The notes beneath the pieces are model-generated. The model had not been told where the DNA came from, did no database searches, and saw only the letters and a list, made by a program, of their open reading frames with translations. Shown here in pieces: positions 27,127 through 36,097 of a stretch of 64,000 nucleotides of DNA. Made by a program: the position numbers and the translations under genes. The stretch's first letter is position 1; every line of letters starts with the position of its first letter. This DNA comes from Alphaproteobacteria bacterium (GTDB lineage: Bacteria > Pseudomonadota > Alphaproteobacteria > Rhodospirillales > Casp-alpha2), in contig JAJRRU010000010.1 in NCBI GenBank assembly GCA_024279135.1, positions 310,001 to 374,000 on the forward strand, given 5' to 3'.

Positions 27127-27207
27127 AATCTGGCCTGTGCCAATAGGGGTTAACGTATTGCACCGTACTCTAGAACACAAAAGACCGGGGGTAAATTGCC
27201 GGAATGA

Positions 27208-28089
27208 CTACCAGACAAAAAAATCAGAATTTAATTCATGGCCGCGGCGGTTCCGCTCGACCTGCGGCAAGACGTCCATATTGGGCCAAATTCCGGAGAT
27301 CAGGGATTGCGCATAACTATCAGCCAGCCCGGCGGCCACCATGGCAGTGGAGCTTTGGACATGGGCATAGCCGAAGGCTTCGGTCGTCAGCCTGAAAGTA
27401 TTATCTTGTGGTTCCAGCATGGCGAACCAGCCTCTTGTGGTGCCATCATTGGCTGGCATCCCGATGACCCCGGCATTGGCCCACACCCGACCATCATCCA
27501 ATGGCGAGATAAATGGCAGACCAGAATGTCCGGCGATCACCACATCACTGCCCAAAGTGCCTAGGTGGCGGGCTTTTTCTTCATCAGGGGTGGAAGCGAA
27601 TATCCAGCCGCTGAGGGACGTGGTAGAGCCGTGAATAAAGCTGAACCGGCGTGATTTCCCCGGTGTCTCCATGGTCGCTACAATATGGCGCGGCAGGCCT
27701 CGCATCCAGGCCAGGGCGCTTGCGTCCAGGTGTTTGCTGGCATACTCAAACCATTGTCGCGACAAGGTGTCACAGGCGCTGTCCTGGGTGAAGCCACAGC
27801 CACAGTCTTCAAACTGGAAACCGAGGGATTCTTCGCAATTGCCCATCACCACATGAATGCCGGCCTGACGGATCAGATCGACGCAGGCTTGCGGCTCAGC
27901 ACAGTATGCCACAACATCGCCGGTACAGATAATCCGGTTTTTCGCAACCCCGCGCCGGGCGGCCAGATCCAGCATGCTTTCGGTGGCTTGCCGGTTGGAA
28001 TAGGGTCCGCCGAAGACAAGCATCGGATCGCTTACGGTGCCCAGATCCAGAATACTGTCGCCCAGAACCTCGTTTAGATCGCGCTGCAT
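27208..28089 (-). CDS. atypical metallophosphatase paired with a radical SAM gene
   Basis: From ATG 28089 the product has 293 residues. It resembles calcineurin-like phosphoesterases: GD at 57-58 (CTGDVVAYC), GNCEE at 83-87, IHG at 152-154, GHSG at 187-190, and the late block NAGVIGMPAND. The usual first motif DxHGN is replaced by GGPYSN (27-32), so the canonical Asp and His ligands are missing. There is also a DCGCGF cysteine cluster. Its start lies inside the end of the radical SAM gene (16-base overlap), which argues for coupled translation and joint function. The substrate is unknown. Confidence 0.8.
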   Translation of the reverse strand: MQRDLNEVLGDSILDLGTVSDPMLVFGGPYSNRQATESMLDLAARRGVAKNRIICTGDVVAYCAEPQACVDLIRQAGIHVVMGNCEESLGFQFEDCGCGFTQDSACDTLSRQWFEYASKHLDASALAWMRGLPRHIVATMETPGKSRRFSFIHGSTTSLSGWIFASTPDEEKARHLGTLGSDVVIAGHSGLPFISPLDDGRVWANAGVIGMPANDGTTRGWFAMLEPQDNTFRLTTEAFGYAHVQSSTAMVAAGLADSYAQSLISGIWPNMDVLPQVERNRRGHELNSDFFVW

Positions 28090-29057
28090 GACGCGCCACC
28101 GAGCACACAAAACCGTGCACAGTGCGGGTGATTGAGCTTGACCACCCGGCTGCATTGCGAAAGTTTGCTGCCCAGTTCAAACTGGGGGTCATGGGGTAAC
28201 AAGGTACATGGTGTGACCACCGGGGACGACGCCCCTTTGCGCTTGATGACCATGCGCGAGGTCGAACACATGATGGAGGTTGGTGCCACACCCAGGATAT
28301 CCCAGCAATGAATGGTGATCTCCGGCACGTCCTTCGTCACATCCATTTCGGGGAAAATTACCATGGATGCCATATTGTGCGCATCGACGGGAATTCTTTC
28401 GGCCTTGAACAGGGTCTGGTACCCACGGCGGGCTGTTTCGTCGCTTTCATCCCATACCGAACGCCCGGCGACCGACAGGTTAAATCCGTTTTCCGCCAGC
28501 CAGCGGAGGTTTTCGATCATGGGTGCCCAGGTGTTTTCACCTCGAATGTATTCATGTTTGGCCTGGCTATAATGATCGATGGAAATCCGCAGTGTAAGAG
28601 CGTCACCGAAACGCTCTTTAATGGCCAACAGGTTCGGGCGTTTGTGGTGCAACGGTTTTAGGGCATTGGTCAACACCAGGACACGGTAACCGCGGGCCAG
28701 GGCGTCTTCGATCATGGCGGGCAGGTCGTTGTTCATGAACGGCTCGCCGCCGGTAAAGGCAATTTCTTCCACCCGCCAGTCCCCGGTGGATATTTCGTCC
28801 AGGTAGTCGCCGACCTCCCTGGCGCTCAGATAGGCCAGCTCGTCATTGGTCGGGCTGGATTCCATATAACAATTCTTGCAGGTGATATTGCACAGACTGC
28901 CGGTATTGAACCACAAGGTCCGTAACTGCGTCAGGGCGACCACGGCGCGCTGTTCGCCCTTGGCCGTGATATCGGGATTGCTGAATTTTATGTGCTTGAG
29001 GCTATGGGCCTCATGTTGGGCGTCCCGGGCGGTGGTTTGTGGTTTTGTATTTAACAT
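28074..29057 (-). CDS. radical SAM protein with Cys-rich C-terminus
   Basis: A 327-residue radical SAM enzyme. The 4Fe-4S motif is Cys56-x3-Cys60-x2-Cys63 (CNITCKNCYMES), followed by the SAM-binding GGEPF and VLTNAL. The second half holds seven more cysteines (251, 264, 284, 302, 313, 317, 324), ending CARFCVLGGASCSAI, which suggests one or two auxiliary Fe-S clusters. Its stop overlaps the start of the metallophosphatase gene. I cannot assign a substrate; the resemblance to SPASM-type maturases is partial. Confidence 0.85.
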   Translation of the reverse strand: MLNTKPQTTARDAQHEAHSLKHIKFSNPDITAKGEQRAVVALTQLRTLWFNTGSLCNITCKNCYMESSPTNDELAYLSAREVGDYLDEISTGDWRVEEIAFTGGEPFMNNDLPAMIEDALARGYRVLVLTNALKPLHHKRPNLLAIKERFGDALTLRISIDHYSQAKHEYIRGENTWAPMIENLRWLAENGFNLSVAGRSVWDESDETARRGYQTLFKAERIPVDAHNMASMVIFPEMDVTKDVPEITIHCWDILGVAPTSIMCSTSRMVIKRKGASSPVVTPCTLLPHDPQFELGSKLSQCSRVVKLNHPHCARFCVLGGASCSAI

Positions 29058-29190
29058 TATAATACCATGTGGTTATTCTATGAGTTTCTTTTTAAGGGGT
29101 ATTGTCGGTAAGGTTAAATCAAATCTTCGTAATCGGTTGTGATGGCCGGTTTAAATTATCTATATCATGCGACCATGGGCGACGACTATA

Positions 29191-29556
29191 TTAATCTGGC
29201 AGCGGTGAATGGACGGGTTTGGCGGCGTGTTTGCTGCGGATCTGTTCAATTTGGGCCCAGATAAGCTCAAGTTCCCGTTCAGCCGCATCATCCATATCTA
29301 TCTCCTGTGCCAGGCACAGGGCGGCCAAGGTTATCATTACACCACCGACCTCCTGTTGCCTACCGCCAACCGGGCGGCCATAGACATAATCGACCATTTG
29401 GTGGCACTCGCTGGCCGTCGCACCACAGGCCTGGACCAGTTCCAGCGCCTCTTCAATAAAGCGGTGATTTCGTTCGTTCTTATCCGATGCGATGTCTTTT
29501 CCAAAACAAGCCTCCAGCCATGGTTGAACGCGGTGTTGCAGGTTTTTATGGATCAT
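29191..29556 (-). CDS. MazG-like nucleotide pyrophosphohydrolase
   Basis: A 121-residue all-alpha protein with the all-alpha NTP pyrophosphatase motif: FIEEALELVQACG (EExxE-like, about residues 33-45) and a second acidic motif QEVGGVMITLAAL (about 67-79) with the metal-binding Glu. These proteins cleave non-canonical (d)NTPs to monophosphates. Its promoter-distal end is 121 bases from tRNA-Gly on the opposite side. It may follow or precede other genes only loosely. Confidence 0.8.
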   Translation of the reverse strand: MIHKNLQHRVQPWLEACFGKDIASDKNERNHRFIEEALELVQACGATASECHQMVDYVYGRPVGGRQQEVGGVMITLAALCLAQEIDMDDAAERELELIWAQIEQIRSKHAAKPVHSPLPD

Positions 29557-29677
29557 CTGTTATTCCTTGGATTTTGAGGCTGCCCTTGGAAGTCGGGTAA
29601 CTGTACCGGATAGTCTGAAGTTTCCCATGGTTATTTATGTGCGTAACGTCTATAAAACCTTAGAAAATAAGCCATTC

Positions 29678-29751
29678 GCGGGTGTAGCTCAATGGTAGAG
29701 CAGCAGCTTCCCAAGCTGAATACGAGGGTTCGATTCCCTTCACCCGCTCCA
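29678..29751 (+). tRNA. tRNA-Gly (anticodon CCC)
   Basis: A 74-nt cloverleaf with acceptor stem GCGGGTG/CACCCGC, D arm GCTC-AATGGTA-GAGC, anticodon loop TTCCCAA (anticodon CCC) and T arm GAGGG-TTCGATT-CCCTT. CCA is encoded at 29749-29751. A TATAAA at 29651-29656 is a plausible -10 box, without a clear -35. Confidence 0.95.
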
Positions 29752-29766
29752 ATTTCAGCCCCCACA

Positions 29767-30153
29767 TCAGCAATCGTGTTCTGACCATATTTTCAGAATT
29801 TGCTCACTCAAAGTCATGGGGTCAAATGGCTTGGCGATGACGTCCATAGCACCGGCCTCGATATAGCGTTCCAGATCAGCCGTCATGGCGTTGGCGGTCA
29901 GGAACAATGCCGGGGTTTCCTTCAGGCTGTCGATCTGGCGAAGTTTGTTCAGGGTTTCAGGTCCATCCAGATCGGGCATCATGACATCCAGCAATAACAG
30001 GTCCGGGTTTACCTCGGATGCAATTTCGATGGCTTCGCGACCCGAACTGCATATCACAACATCAAAGTTGCCAATGGTTCCCAGGGCCAGTTTCGCAATG
30101 GCCTGAATGTCTGGCTCGTCCTCGACGTATAATATTTTTTTCAAGGTTGTCAT
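29767..30153 (-). CDS. single-domain response regulator
   Basis: This 128-residue stand-alone receiver has the acidic pair (EDEP, residues 11-14), phosphoacceptor Asp56 in LLLDVMMP, the Thr of FLTANA and Lys in IAKPFDP. There is no output domain. No kinase is adjacent. It is convergent with tRNA-Gly. It is distinct in sequence from the receiver at 5487-5852. Confidence 0.9.
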   Translation of the reverse strand: MTTLKKILYVEDEPDIQAIAKLALGTIGNFDVVICSSGREAIEIASEVNPDLLLLDVMMPDLDGPETLNKLRQIDSLKETPALFLTANAMTADLERYIEAGAMDVIAKPFDPMTLSEQILKIWSEHDC

Positions 30154-30246
30154 GATATATCCTGATTTGCCGTATCAAGGTCATGAAACACGAAAGCCAG
30201 ATCATGCCTGAGACACAAATTATTGACCAGTATAGATTGTAAATAA

Positions 30247-31089
30247 TCAGCCATACAATGCCTTTGCGTGATGTTCCATATGCTGGCCCATAAACGAGGC
30301 AATGAAATAATAGGAATGATCATAGTCCGGCTGCAAGCTGAGTGTCAGGGGTTGGTCAACATCCTTGCAAACTGTTTCGAACAGGGCGGGTTTAAGCTGT
30401 TCGGTCAGAAAATTATCGGCCTGGCCCTGATGGATCAGGATGTTGCCGTCAAACCGGGCGCCGGATTTAACCAGTTCTGTGGCATCATAGGCTTTCCAGG
30501 TCTCGCGGTCATCGCCGAGGTATCGTGAAAAGGCTTTTTCACCCCAGGGGCATTGCATGGGGGCAACGATGGGGGCAAACGCCGAAAGCGAGCCATAGAC
30601 GCCGGGATTTTTCAGGGCAATGCTGAGGGCTCCGTGGCCACCCATTGAATGACCAAAGATGCCTTGCGCGTCGGCCCGCGCCGGGAAATTCCTGAAAATC
30701 AGGGCGGGTAGTTCGCCGGTAATATAATCATACATCCGGTAGTGCTTGGCCCACGGCATTTGTGTGGCGTTCAGGTAGAAACCGGCACCCTTGCCGAAAT
30801 CATAGGCCTTATCGTCGGGCACATGGTCCCCGCGTGGGCTGGTGTCGGGGGCAACCACCACCAGACCATACTGGGCGGCATAACGCTGGGCGCCTGCCTT
30901 GGAGGTAAAGTTTTCTTCCGTACAGGTTAACCCCGATAACCAGAATACCACCGGACAGGGTTCGGTGCGGGCCTGCTCGGGGACAAAAACAGAAAACTGC
31001 ATTGTACAGTCCAGTTGCTGGGAACGGTGGCTGTAAAAGCCTTGTACGCCACCGAAACAGTGGGTTTCAGATCGTGTGGTCAGGGACAA
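30247..31089 (-). CDS. fghA: S-formylglutathione hydrolase
   Basis: An esterase-D type serine hydrolase of about 280 residues that hydrolyses S-formylglutathione in formaldehyde detoxification. It has the nucleophile elbow GHSMGGHGAL, the oxyanion region LSGLTCTEENF and CFGGVQGFYSH at the N-terminus. The start is uncertain: ATG 31110 is open, but TTG 31089 is preceded by GGAG at ideal spacing and matches the usual N-terminal length, so I use it. The matching glutathione-dependent formaldehyde dehydrogenase is not in the window. Confidence 0.9.
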   Translation of the reverse strand: MSLTTRSETHCFGGVQGFYSHRSQQLDCTMQFSVFVPEQARTEPCPVVFWLSGLTCTEENFTSKAGAQRYAAQYGLVVVAPDTSPRGDHVPDDKAYDFGKGAGFYLNATQMPWAKHYRMYDYITGELPALIFRNFPARADAQGIFGHSMGGHGALSIALKNPGVYGSLSAFAPIVAPMQCPWGEKAFSRYLGDDRETWKAYDATELVKSGARFDGNILIHQGQADNFLTEQLKPALFETVCKDVDQPLTLSLQPDYDHSYYFIASFMGQHMEHHAKALYG

Positions 31090-31279
31090 GGAGTTTCTCC
31101 AATAAAACATTTAAAAGGGTTGTTAGGTATATTGATTCAGGGTGTCTTTATTCAAGGATATAAAATTTACATAAAAGAGTAGCATATGATTAATTTACTT
31201 GATAAACGATGATAATCAAAGTCACGCTTCGGGGTGAATGTCTAATTCTAATTTCTGTTTTAATGTATAGGGTTGAGCG

Positions 31280-32467
31280 ATGAAATATGCGGATCGGGTA
31301 GACAGTTTTTGCGGCGAAGCGACAGACGCCTGGGATATTCATGTCACCGCCGCACAAAGGAAATCGGAGGGTCAGGACATAATTCTGTTATCGGTGGGAA
31401 ATACCGATTTTGAAACCCCAGAACCGGTTGTCGAAGCGGCCTATAACAGCTTGCTGCGCGGACGGACAAATTATCCTACCATATCGGGAGAGCTGGATCT
31501 GCGTCAGGTCATCGCCGAGCGCCATAGCCGTAAAACCGGCCTTCAGGTATCACCCGATCAGGTACTGGTGACCCTGGGTGCCCAACATGCGCTTTATAAT
31601 GTGGCCCAGTGTCTGCTCGATCCGGGTTGCGAGGCTATCGTGCCCGAACCTATGTACCTGACCTATCCGGCGACCATAAATGCGGCGGGCGGTGATATTG
31701 TCCGGGTTGCCTCGAGGGCTGAAAATGATTTTCATCCGACCGTCGAGGATATTGCCAGCGCTATTACGGACAAAACACGGGCTATATTCTTTGCCACTCC
31801 CAATAATCCCACCGGCGCGGTTTATCCGCGAAAATTGCTGGAAGGTATCGCCGAGCTATGTTGCGAGCATGATCTCTGGCTGGTTTCAGACGAAGTATAC
31901 GGCGATATTACCTATGGGTATGAACATATATCGCCGGCGATCTTACCGGGCATGGACAGCCGCGCCGTGACCATCAGCAGCCTGTCAAAATCCCATGCCA
32001 TGGCAGGTTGGCGTTTGGGCTGGGCAATTGTTCCCATGGAACTGGCGGGTCATCTGGGTCGGCTTATTCTGTGCGGGACCTACGGTTCGCCGACATTTAT
32101 TCAGGACGCCGCCATAGTGGCCTTGCAGGAAAACCCCGATGGTCTGGCCGATATGAAACCAACATACGAAGACCGCCGCCTGCGGGTCTGTGGTTTCCTT
32201 GATAAATTGCCGGGCCTGTCCTGTAAACCGCCACAGGGCGGCATGTTCGCCATGCTGGATGTTCGTGGCACCGGGCTGAGTGCGCAGGAATATGCCACCC
32301 GGTTGCTCGATGATCAGGGCGTTGCAACCCTGCCAACGACACCTTTTGGTCCCAGTGCCACCGGGTTCCTGCGGTTAAATCTTGGTGTGGAAGATGTCCT
32401 GCTCGATGATGCCATTGAACGTATCGCGGCGTTTAACGGGACACTGAATTTTTTTACCGCTAAATAG
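31280..32467 (+). CDS. class I/II pyridoxal-phosphate aminotransferase
   Basis: A 395-residue fold-type I aminotransferase. It has the N-terminal region LSVGNTDFETPEPV, the coenzyme-contact NNPTG (ATPNNPTGAVY), SDEVYGD and the PLP lysine in SSLSKSHAMAGWRLG. It groups generally with aspartate/aromatic aminotransferases; the amino acid substrate cannot be read from the sequence. It is a single gene, divergent from fghA across a 190-base AT-rich gap. Confidence 0.9.
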   Translation: MKYADRVDSFCGEATDAWDIHVTAAQRKSEGQDIILLSVGNTDFETPEPVVEAAYNSLLRGRTNYPTISGELDLRQVIAERHSRKTGLQVSPDQVLVTLGAQHALYNVAQCLLDPGCEAIVPEPMYLTYPATINAAGGDIVRVASRAENDFHPTVEDIASAITDKTRAIFFATPNNPTGAVYPRKLLEGIAELCCEHDLWLVSDEVYGDITYGYEHISPAILPGMDSRAVTISSLSKSHAMAGWRLGWAIVPMELAGHLGRLILCGTYGSPTFIQDAAIVALQENPDGLADMKPTYEDRRLRVCGFLDKLPGLSCKPPQGGMFAMLDVRGTGLSAQEYATRLLDDQGVATLPTTPFGPSATGFLRLNLGVEDVLLDDAIERIAAFNGTLNFFTAK

Positions 32468-32492
32468 TCCTCAGCATTTTAATCCCGTTACT

Positions 32493-33521
32493 TTATTGTG
32501 CAGACTTGGATTTACCCATGTTCTTGAGTTGTTCGGCATATTTATCGCACGGGTCGCCCAGTTCGATACGTGGCGTAAACCACAGATAGTCAAATGGCGG
32601 ATTTATGTTATCCCAGTCATGGCCGTAATCCCCGACAGAGATAGCCCCCTCGTCGACTTCTAACATGACCAGACTGATGACCGATGCGTTAACGCTGCGC
32701 CGTTGATCCAGGTACCACGGCACGCCCCAGTCGTTACGGGCATGACCGCCGCCGGTAATCAGGATGGCCCCGTCCAGGCCTTCCGTATCTGCGGCACCGA
32801 TCATGACATGGGCCATCATGGCGTCTTTGGTGGTCTGGGCGCGTAACATGGGTTCGACCATGTTTTCGGGCATCATGCTGCAATGGCTGCGGACCAGATC
32901 CATGGTCTGGGATGCGGTCATGGCCTCGGGGAAAGCCCGGTCGAGGCCCATTGTGCTGATGGTTTGTTTGTCCAGGAAGGTTTCATTGTGACGAACCATG
33001 GCCATGGCCTGGGCGCGGGTCATGTTGGTCGCCAGGATAGGCACCCCGGCATCCATAGCATGCTGGGCAATGGGCAGGTAGTGTTTCCAGTCCGGCCAGC
33101 CACTGTTTTTCCAGTCGGTCAACTCGGCGATGTCCGCCGCATCATTAGACCCGGACGCCAGAAAGGTTTCTAAAATTTGTTTCTTGTCCATGGCGAACAT
33201 TTCAAATGCCACGGCAAGCTTGCGATGGTTATCCAACAGGTTCCCCACCAGCCAGGCCTGGATAGAGTGGTGATCCGGGTTGTCGTGTTTTTCGCCAAGT
33301 AATATATAATTTGCCTGTCCCAGGGCCGCCACCAGTTCGTCTGGCCCGATAAATTCGTTGGATTTTGTGGACCAGATTTTACCAACCAACGCATGGTCCT
33401 GCATGTATTCTGCGCGCCACGGCGATCCCGGTTGCCAGTCATGGGCGACCATATCATCACTCCTCAGGGTTGTTGGGGCGAAAAAAACGAAACCGATCAA
33501 AAACAGGATTATATATTTCAT
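32493..33521 (-). CDS. ChaN-like (TraB/ChaN-superfamily) exported protein
   Basis: A 342-residue protein with a signal sequence (MKYIILFLIGFVFFAPTT). The erythromycin esterase/ChaN-type motif is ILLGEKHDNPDHH (Glu77, His79, His84/85). Late HARNDWGVPWYL matches the DUF399 domain of ChaN, an iron-regulated haem-binding lipoprotein in Campylobacter. No lipobox Cys is seen. Its ATG overlaps the stop of the TlpA-like gene (TAATG), so the two are translationally coupled. A haem-related role is inferred. Confidence 0.82.
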   Translation of the reverse strand: MKYIILFLIGFVFFAPTTLRSDDMVAHDWQPGSPWRAEYMQDHALVGKIWSTKSNEFIGPDELVAALGQANYILLGEKHDNPDHHSIQAWLVGNLLDNHRKLAVAFEMFAMDKKQILETFLASGSNDAADIAELTDWKNSGWPDWKHYLPIAQHAMDAGVPILATNMTRAQAMAMVRHNETFLDKQTISTMGLDRAFPEAMTASQTMDLVRSHCSMMPENMVEPMLRAQTTKDAMMAHVMIGAADTEGLDGAILITGGGHARNDWGVPWYLDQRRSVNASVISLVMLEVDEGAISVGDYGHDWDNINPPFDYLWFTPRIELGDPCDKYAEQLKNMGKSKSAQ

Positions 33522-34114
33522 TATTCAACCATTAATTCACGTAAAGAATTGTAAGCCTGATCGGAGTCCCAATCACGCACGCCCACGATTCTTTCCATTA
33601 AACATCCATCAGGGGCAAAAATAAATGTTTCCGGCAAACTGGATACTTTCCACTTTCGCCCGATCAGGGCTTTTTTGGGGTCGAGAAAGGTGGGGAAGGT
33701 CACCCCGGTTTCTTCAAGAAATGCCTGTACGTTTTTTTCAGGCGCGCGGTCTATGGAAATGCCGAGCACAACAGCCTTGTCCGGGTCAAGACGGTCACTC
33801 AGGATCTGTAAGGCAGGCATTTCACGGCGGCACGGTGCGCACCACGTGGCCCAGATATTGACCACCACCACCTTGCCATCATAGATGCTCATAGGGATCA
33901 TCTCGCCATCCAGACGTTCCAGGGTATGGGGGCTCAGCCTGATTTGTGTGTTGGGATTGTCGGCGTTATCGTTGCAGGCCTGTGGGTTTGCCGGGTTCTC
34001 CGGATCGCTCTGATCGCAGGCCGCGACCAGCAATCCCAGGCCTAATCCCAACCCCAGGGCAAGGAAGCGACGTCGATTGTGCAAGGAGGGATAGTTGAGG
34101 TGTTGTTTGTTCAT
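33521..34114 (-). CDS. TlpA-like thioredoxin-fold lipoprotein with Tat signal
   Basis: ATG 34114 is preceded by GGAA and gives a 197-residue protein whose N-terminus is a textbook exported lipoprotein. It has NRRRFLAL (twin-arginine motif, residues 13-20), a Gly/Leu hydrophobic core and VAAC (Cys33). The redox motif is WATWCAPC (Cys92, Cys95), followed by the TlpA/ResA-type insertion. It should keep periplasmic thiols reduced, for example for haproteins or cytochrome c. A longer frame from 34285 would run into the divergent pabB gene and adds no features. Confidence 0.88.
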   Translation of the reverse strand: MNKQHLNYPSLHNRRRFLALGLGLGLGLLVAACDQSDPENPANPQACNDNADNPNTQIRLSPHTLERLDGEMIPMSIYDGKVVVVNIWATWCAPCRREMPALQILSDRLDPDKAVVLGISIDRAPEKNVQAFLEETGVTFPTFLDPKKALIGRKWKVSSLPETFIFAPDGCLMERIVGVRDWDSDQAYNSLRELMVE

Positions 34115-34252
34115 AATTTTCCGTGTCATAAAATCATTGAATGTCATATAGCAATGTGTGACATAAATCCAAGAATATTGTCCTTCGCCATGCTTGACCA
34201 GCATGTTTGAACATTTCAATAATGTCAGCCTGTCGTGACGGACCGGAGATTG

Positions 34253-36097
34253 ATGGTGAATAACCGGAATAATGACTTCCAACATGAAACTTTTGTTCTG
34301 CTGGATGACCGATCCACGCCGCAGAGTGATTGTGTGCTGTATCGTGATCCTGTTGAGATAATTCAGGTCTTTACCCCTGATCAGGTTGAGGCCGGGCTTG
34401 CGGTACTACAGGGAGCCGCCGGGCGGGGGCTTCATGGTGCGGGTTATCTGTCCTATGAACTGGGTTACCTGCTGGAACCATCCTTGTCGGCGCTTTTTGC
34501 CGAGCGGAAAAGCGGGCTGGCGAGCGGGGGTATGCCCCTGATGTGGATCGGATTGTTTGCCAGTCGCCAGTCGTTCCCGTCGCGTGAGTTTGAAGAATTT
34601 TTTGCTATCGATGATGATGCGCACTACCGGGTCGGTGAGGTGAGCCCGTCTATCGGGCGTGAGCGATATCTTGATGATGTGGCCCGCATCAAGGAATACC
34701 TCATAGCTGGTGACGTTTATCAGGTGAACTACACCTTTGACCTGCATTTTGACTTTACCGGTGACGGGCTGGCGTTTTACCGGGATTTACGCCGTAAACA
34801 GAAGGCCGCCCATGGTGCTATTATCTGGACACCGGATTTCAAAGTGCTGTCGGCCTCGCCGGAAATGTTTGTGCACATTGATGAGCGCCATATCAAAGCC
34901 AGACCCATGAAGGGAACCCTGCCCCGTTCGGTTGATTTAAAGCAGGATCAGATTGCCAAGCTTGAATTTCGTAAAGATAGCAAGACCCAGGCCGAGAATC
35001 TGATGATCGTAGATTTGTTACGCAATGATATTGGACGGATTGCCGAGATAGGCAGCGTCAAGGTTACCGACCTGTTTCAGATAGAGACCTATCCGACCCT
35101 GCACCAGATGACCTCGACCATTGAAGCCACCTTGCGTGATGATATCACCGTACGCGATGTGATCGCCCAGACATTCCCTTGTGGTTCGGTAACCGGTGCG
35201 CCCAAGGTTCGGGCCATGGAAATTATCCATGAACTGGAAGCCCGCCAACGTGGCGTCTATACCGGTTCCATCGGTGCGTTTGATGCCGATGGAGCCGTGC
35301 ATTTTAATGTAGCTATTCGCACAGTGTGCCTGCAAGGAGAAGGATTTCGGGAAGGTGTGATGGGGATCGGCAGTGCGATTATTTACGACTCGGACAATCA
35401 GGCAGAATATGAGGAATGCCTGTTAAAGGCTAAATTCCTTCACGATCCCGCGCGCCGTTTTCGCCTGCTGGAAACCCTGTTATGGCACCACGAAGACGGT
35501 TTGGTGCTGCTCTACTATCACCTCAAACGGTTGAGCAACTCGGCCCGGTATTTCGGATTTGTCTGCCAGCGCGATGCGGTGGAAGAGGCCTTGCACGGCG
35601 TTGAAAAACCAGTCGGTCATGATTTGCGCATACGGTTGCTGCTGGATGAATACGGCGAAATTGAGGTTCAGGCCTTCGCGCTGGAACCCACTGAGCCGGA
35701 AAGTGTGTTACGGTGCGTCTTGTGGGCGGACCCGGTAGACAGCGCAAACGTATTTCTCTACCACAAGACAACCGAACGCCAGATGTTTGAGGACGCCCTG
35801 AGCCATGTGCAGCAATATCTTGATGCACAGGAAGTGCTGTTCATCAACCAGCGCGGGGAACTGACGGAAGCCAGTCGGTCAAATATTTTCATCGAGCGCG
35901 GTAATATAATTTTAACGCCACCCGTTTCTTGCGGTTTACTCGACGGCACGTTGCGCCAGAAATTACTGGCCGATGGCCTGTACGACGGTATGCCGGTTCG
36001 CCAGTCCGTGCTGTATCCTGATGACCTTATTAGCTGTGACGCTATCTATCTGGGTAATTCCGTGCGCGGTATGCAGCGCGTCAGTTTCGCGGGCTAA
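34253..36097 (+). CDS. pabB: fused aminodeoxychorismate synthase I / aminodeoxychorismate lyase (PabB-PabC)
   Basis: A fusion of about 614 residues. The first 400 or so are the chorismate-utilising domain (KARPMKGTLPRS, FPCGSVTGAPKVRAMEII, YTGSIGA), which with glutamine amidotransferase makes aminodeoxychorismate. The last 200 or so form a class IV PLP aminotransferase fold (FRLLETLLWHH, LLLDEYG, NQRGELTEASRSNIF) that lyses it to 4-aminobenzoate. The start is ATG 34253, 7 bases after GGAG. PabA is not in the window. The end overlaps the convergent mcd gene by 17 bases. Confidence 0.93.
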   Translation: MVNNRNNDFQHETFVLLDDRSTPQSDCVLYRDPVEIIQVFTPDQVEAGLAVLQGAAGRGLHGAGYLSYELGYLLEPSLSALFAERKSGLASGGMPLMWIGLFASRQSFPSREFEEFFAIDDDAHYRVGEVSPSIGRERYLDDVARIKEYLIAGDVYQVNYTFDLHFDFTGDGLAFYRDLRRKQKAAHGAIIWTPDFKVLSASPEMFVHIDERHIKARPMKGTLPRSVDLKQDQIAKLEFRKDSKTQAENLMIVDLLRNDIGRIAEIGSVKVTDLFQIETYPTLHQMTSTIEATLRDDITVRDVIAQTFPCGSVTGAPKVRAMEIIHELEARQRGVYTGSIGAFDADGAVHFNVAIRTVCLQGEGFREGVMGIGSAIIYDSDNQAEYEECLLKAKFLHDPARRFRLLETLLWHHEDGLVLLYYHLKRLSNSARYFGFVCQRDAVEEALHGVEKPVGHDLRIRLLLDEYGEIEVQAFALEPTEPESVLRCVLWADPVDSANVFLYHKTTERQMFEDALSHVQQYLDAQEVLFINQRGELTEASRSNIFIERGNIILTPPVSCGLLDGTLRQKLLADGLYDGMPVRQSVLYPDDLISCDAIYLGNSVRGMQRVSFAG

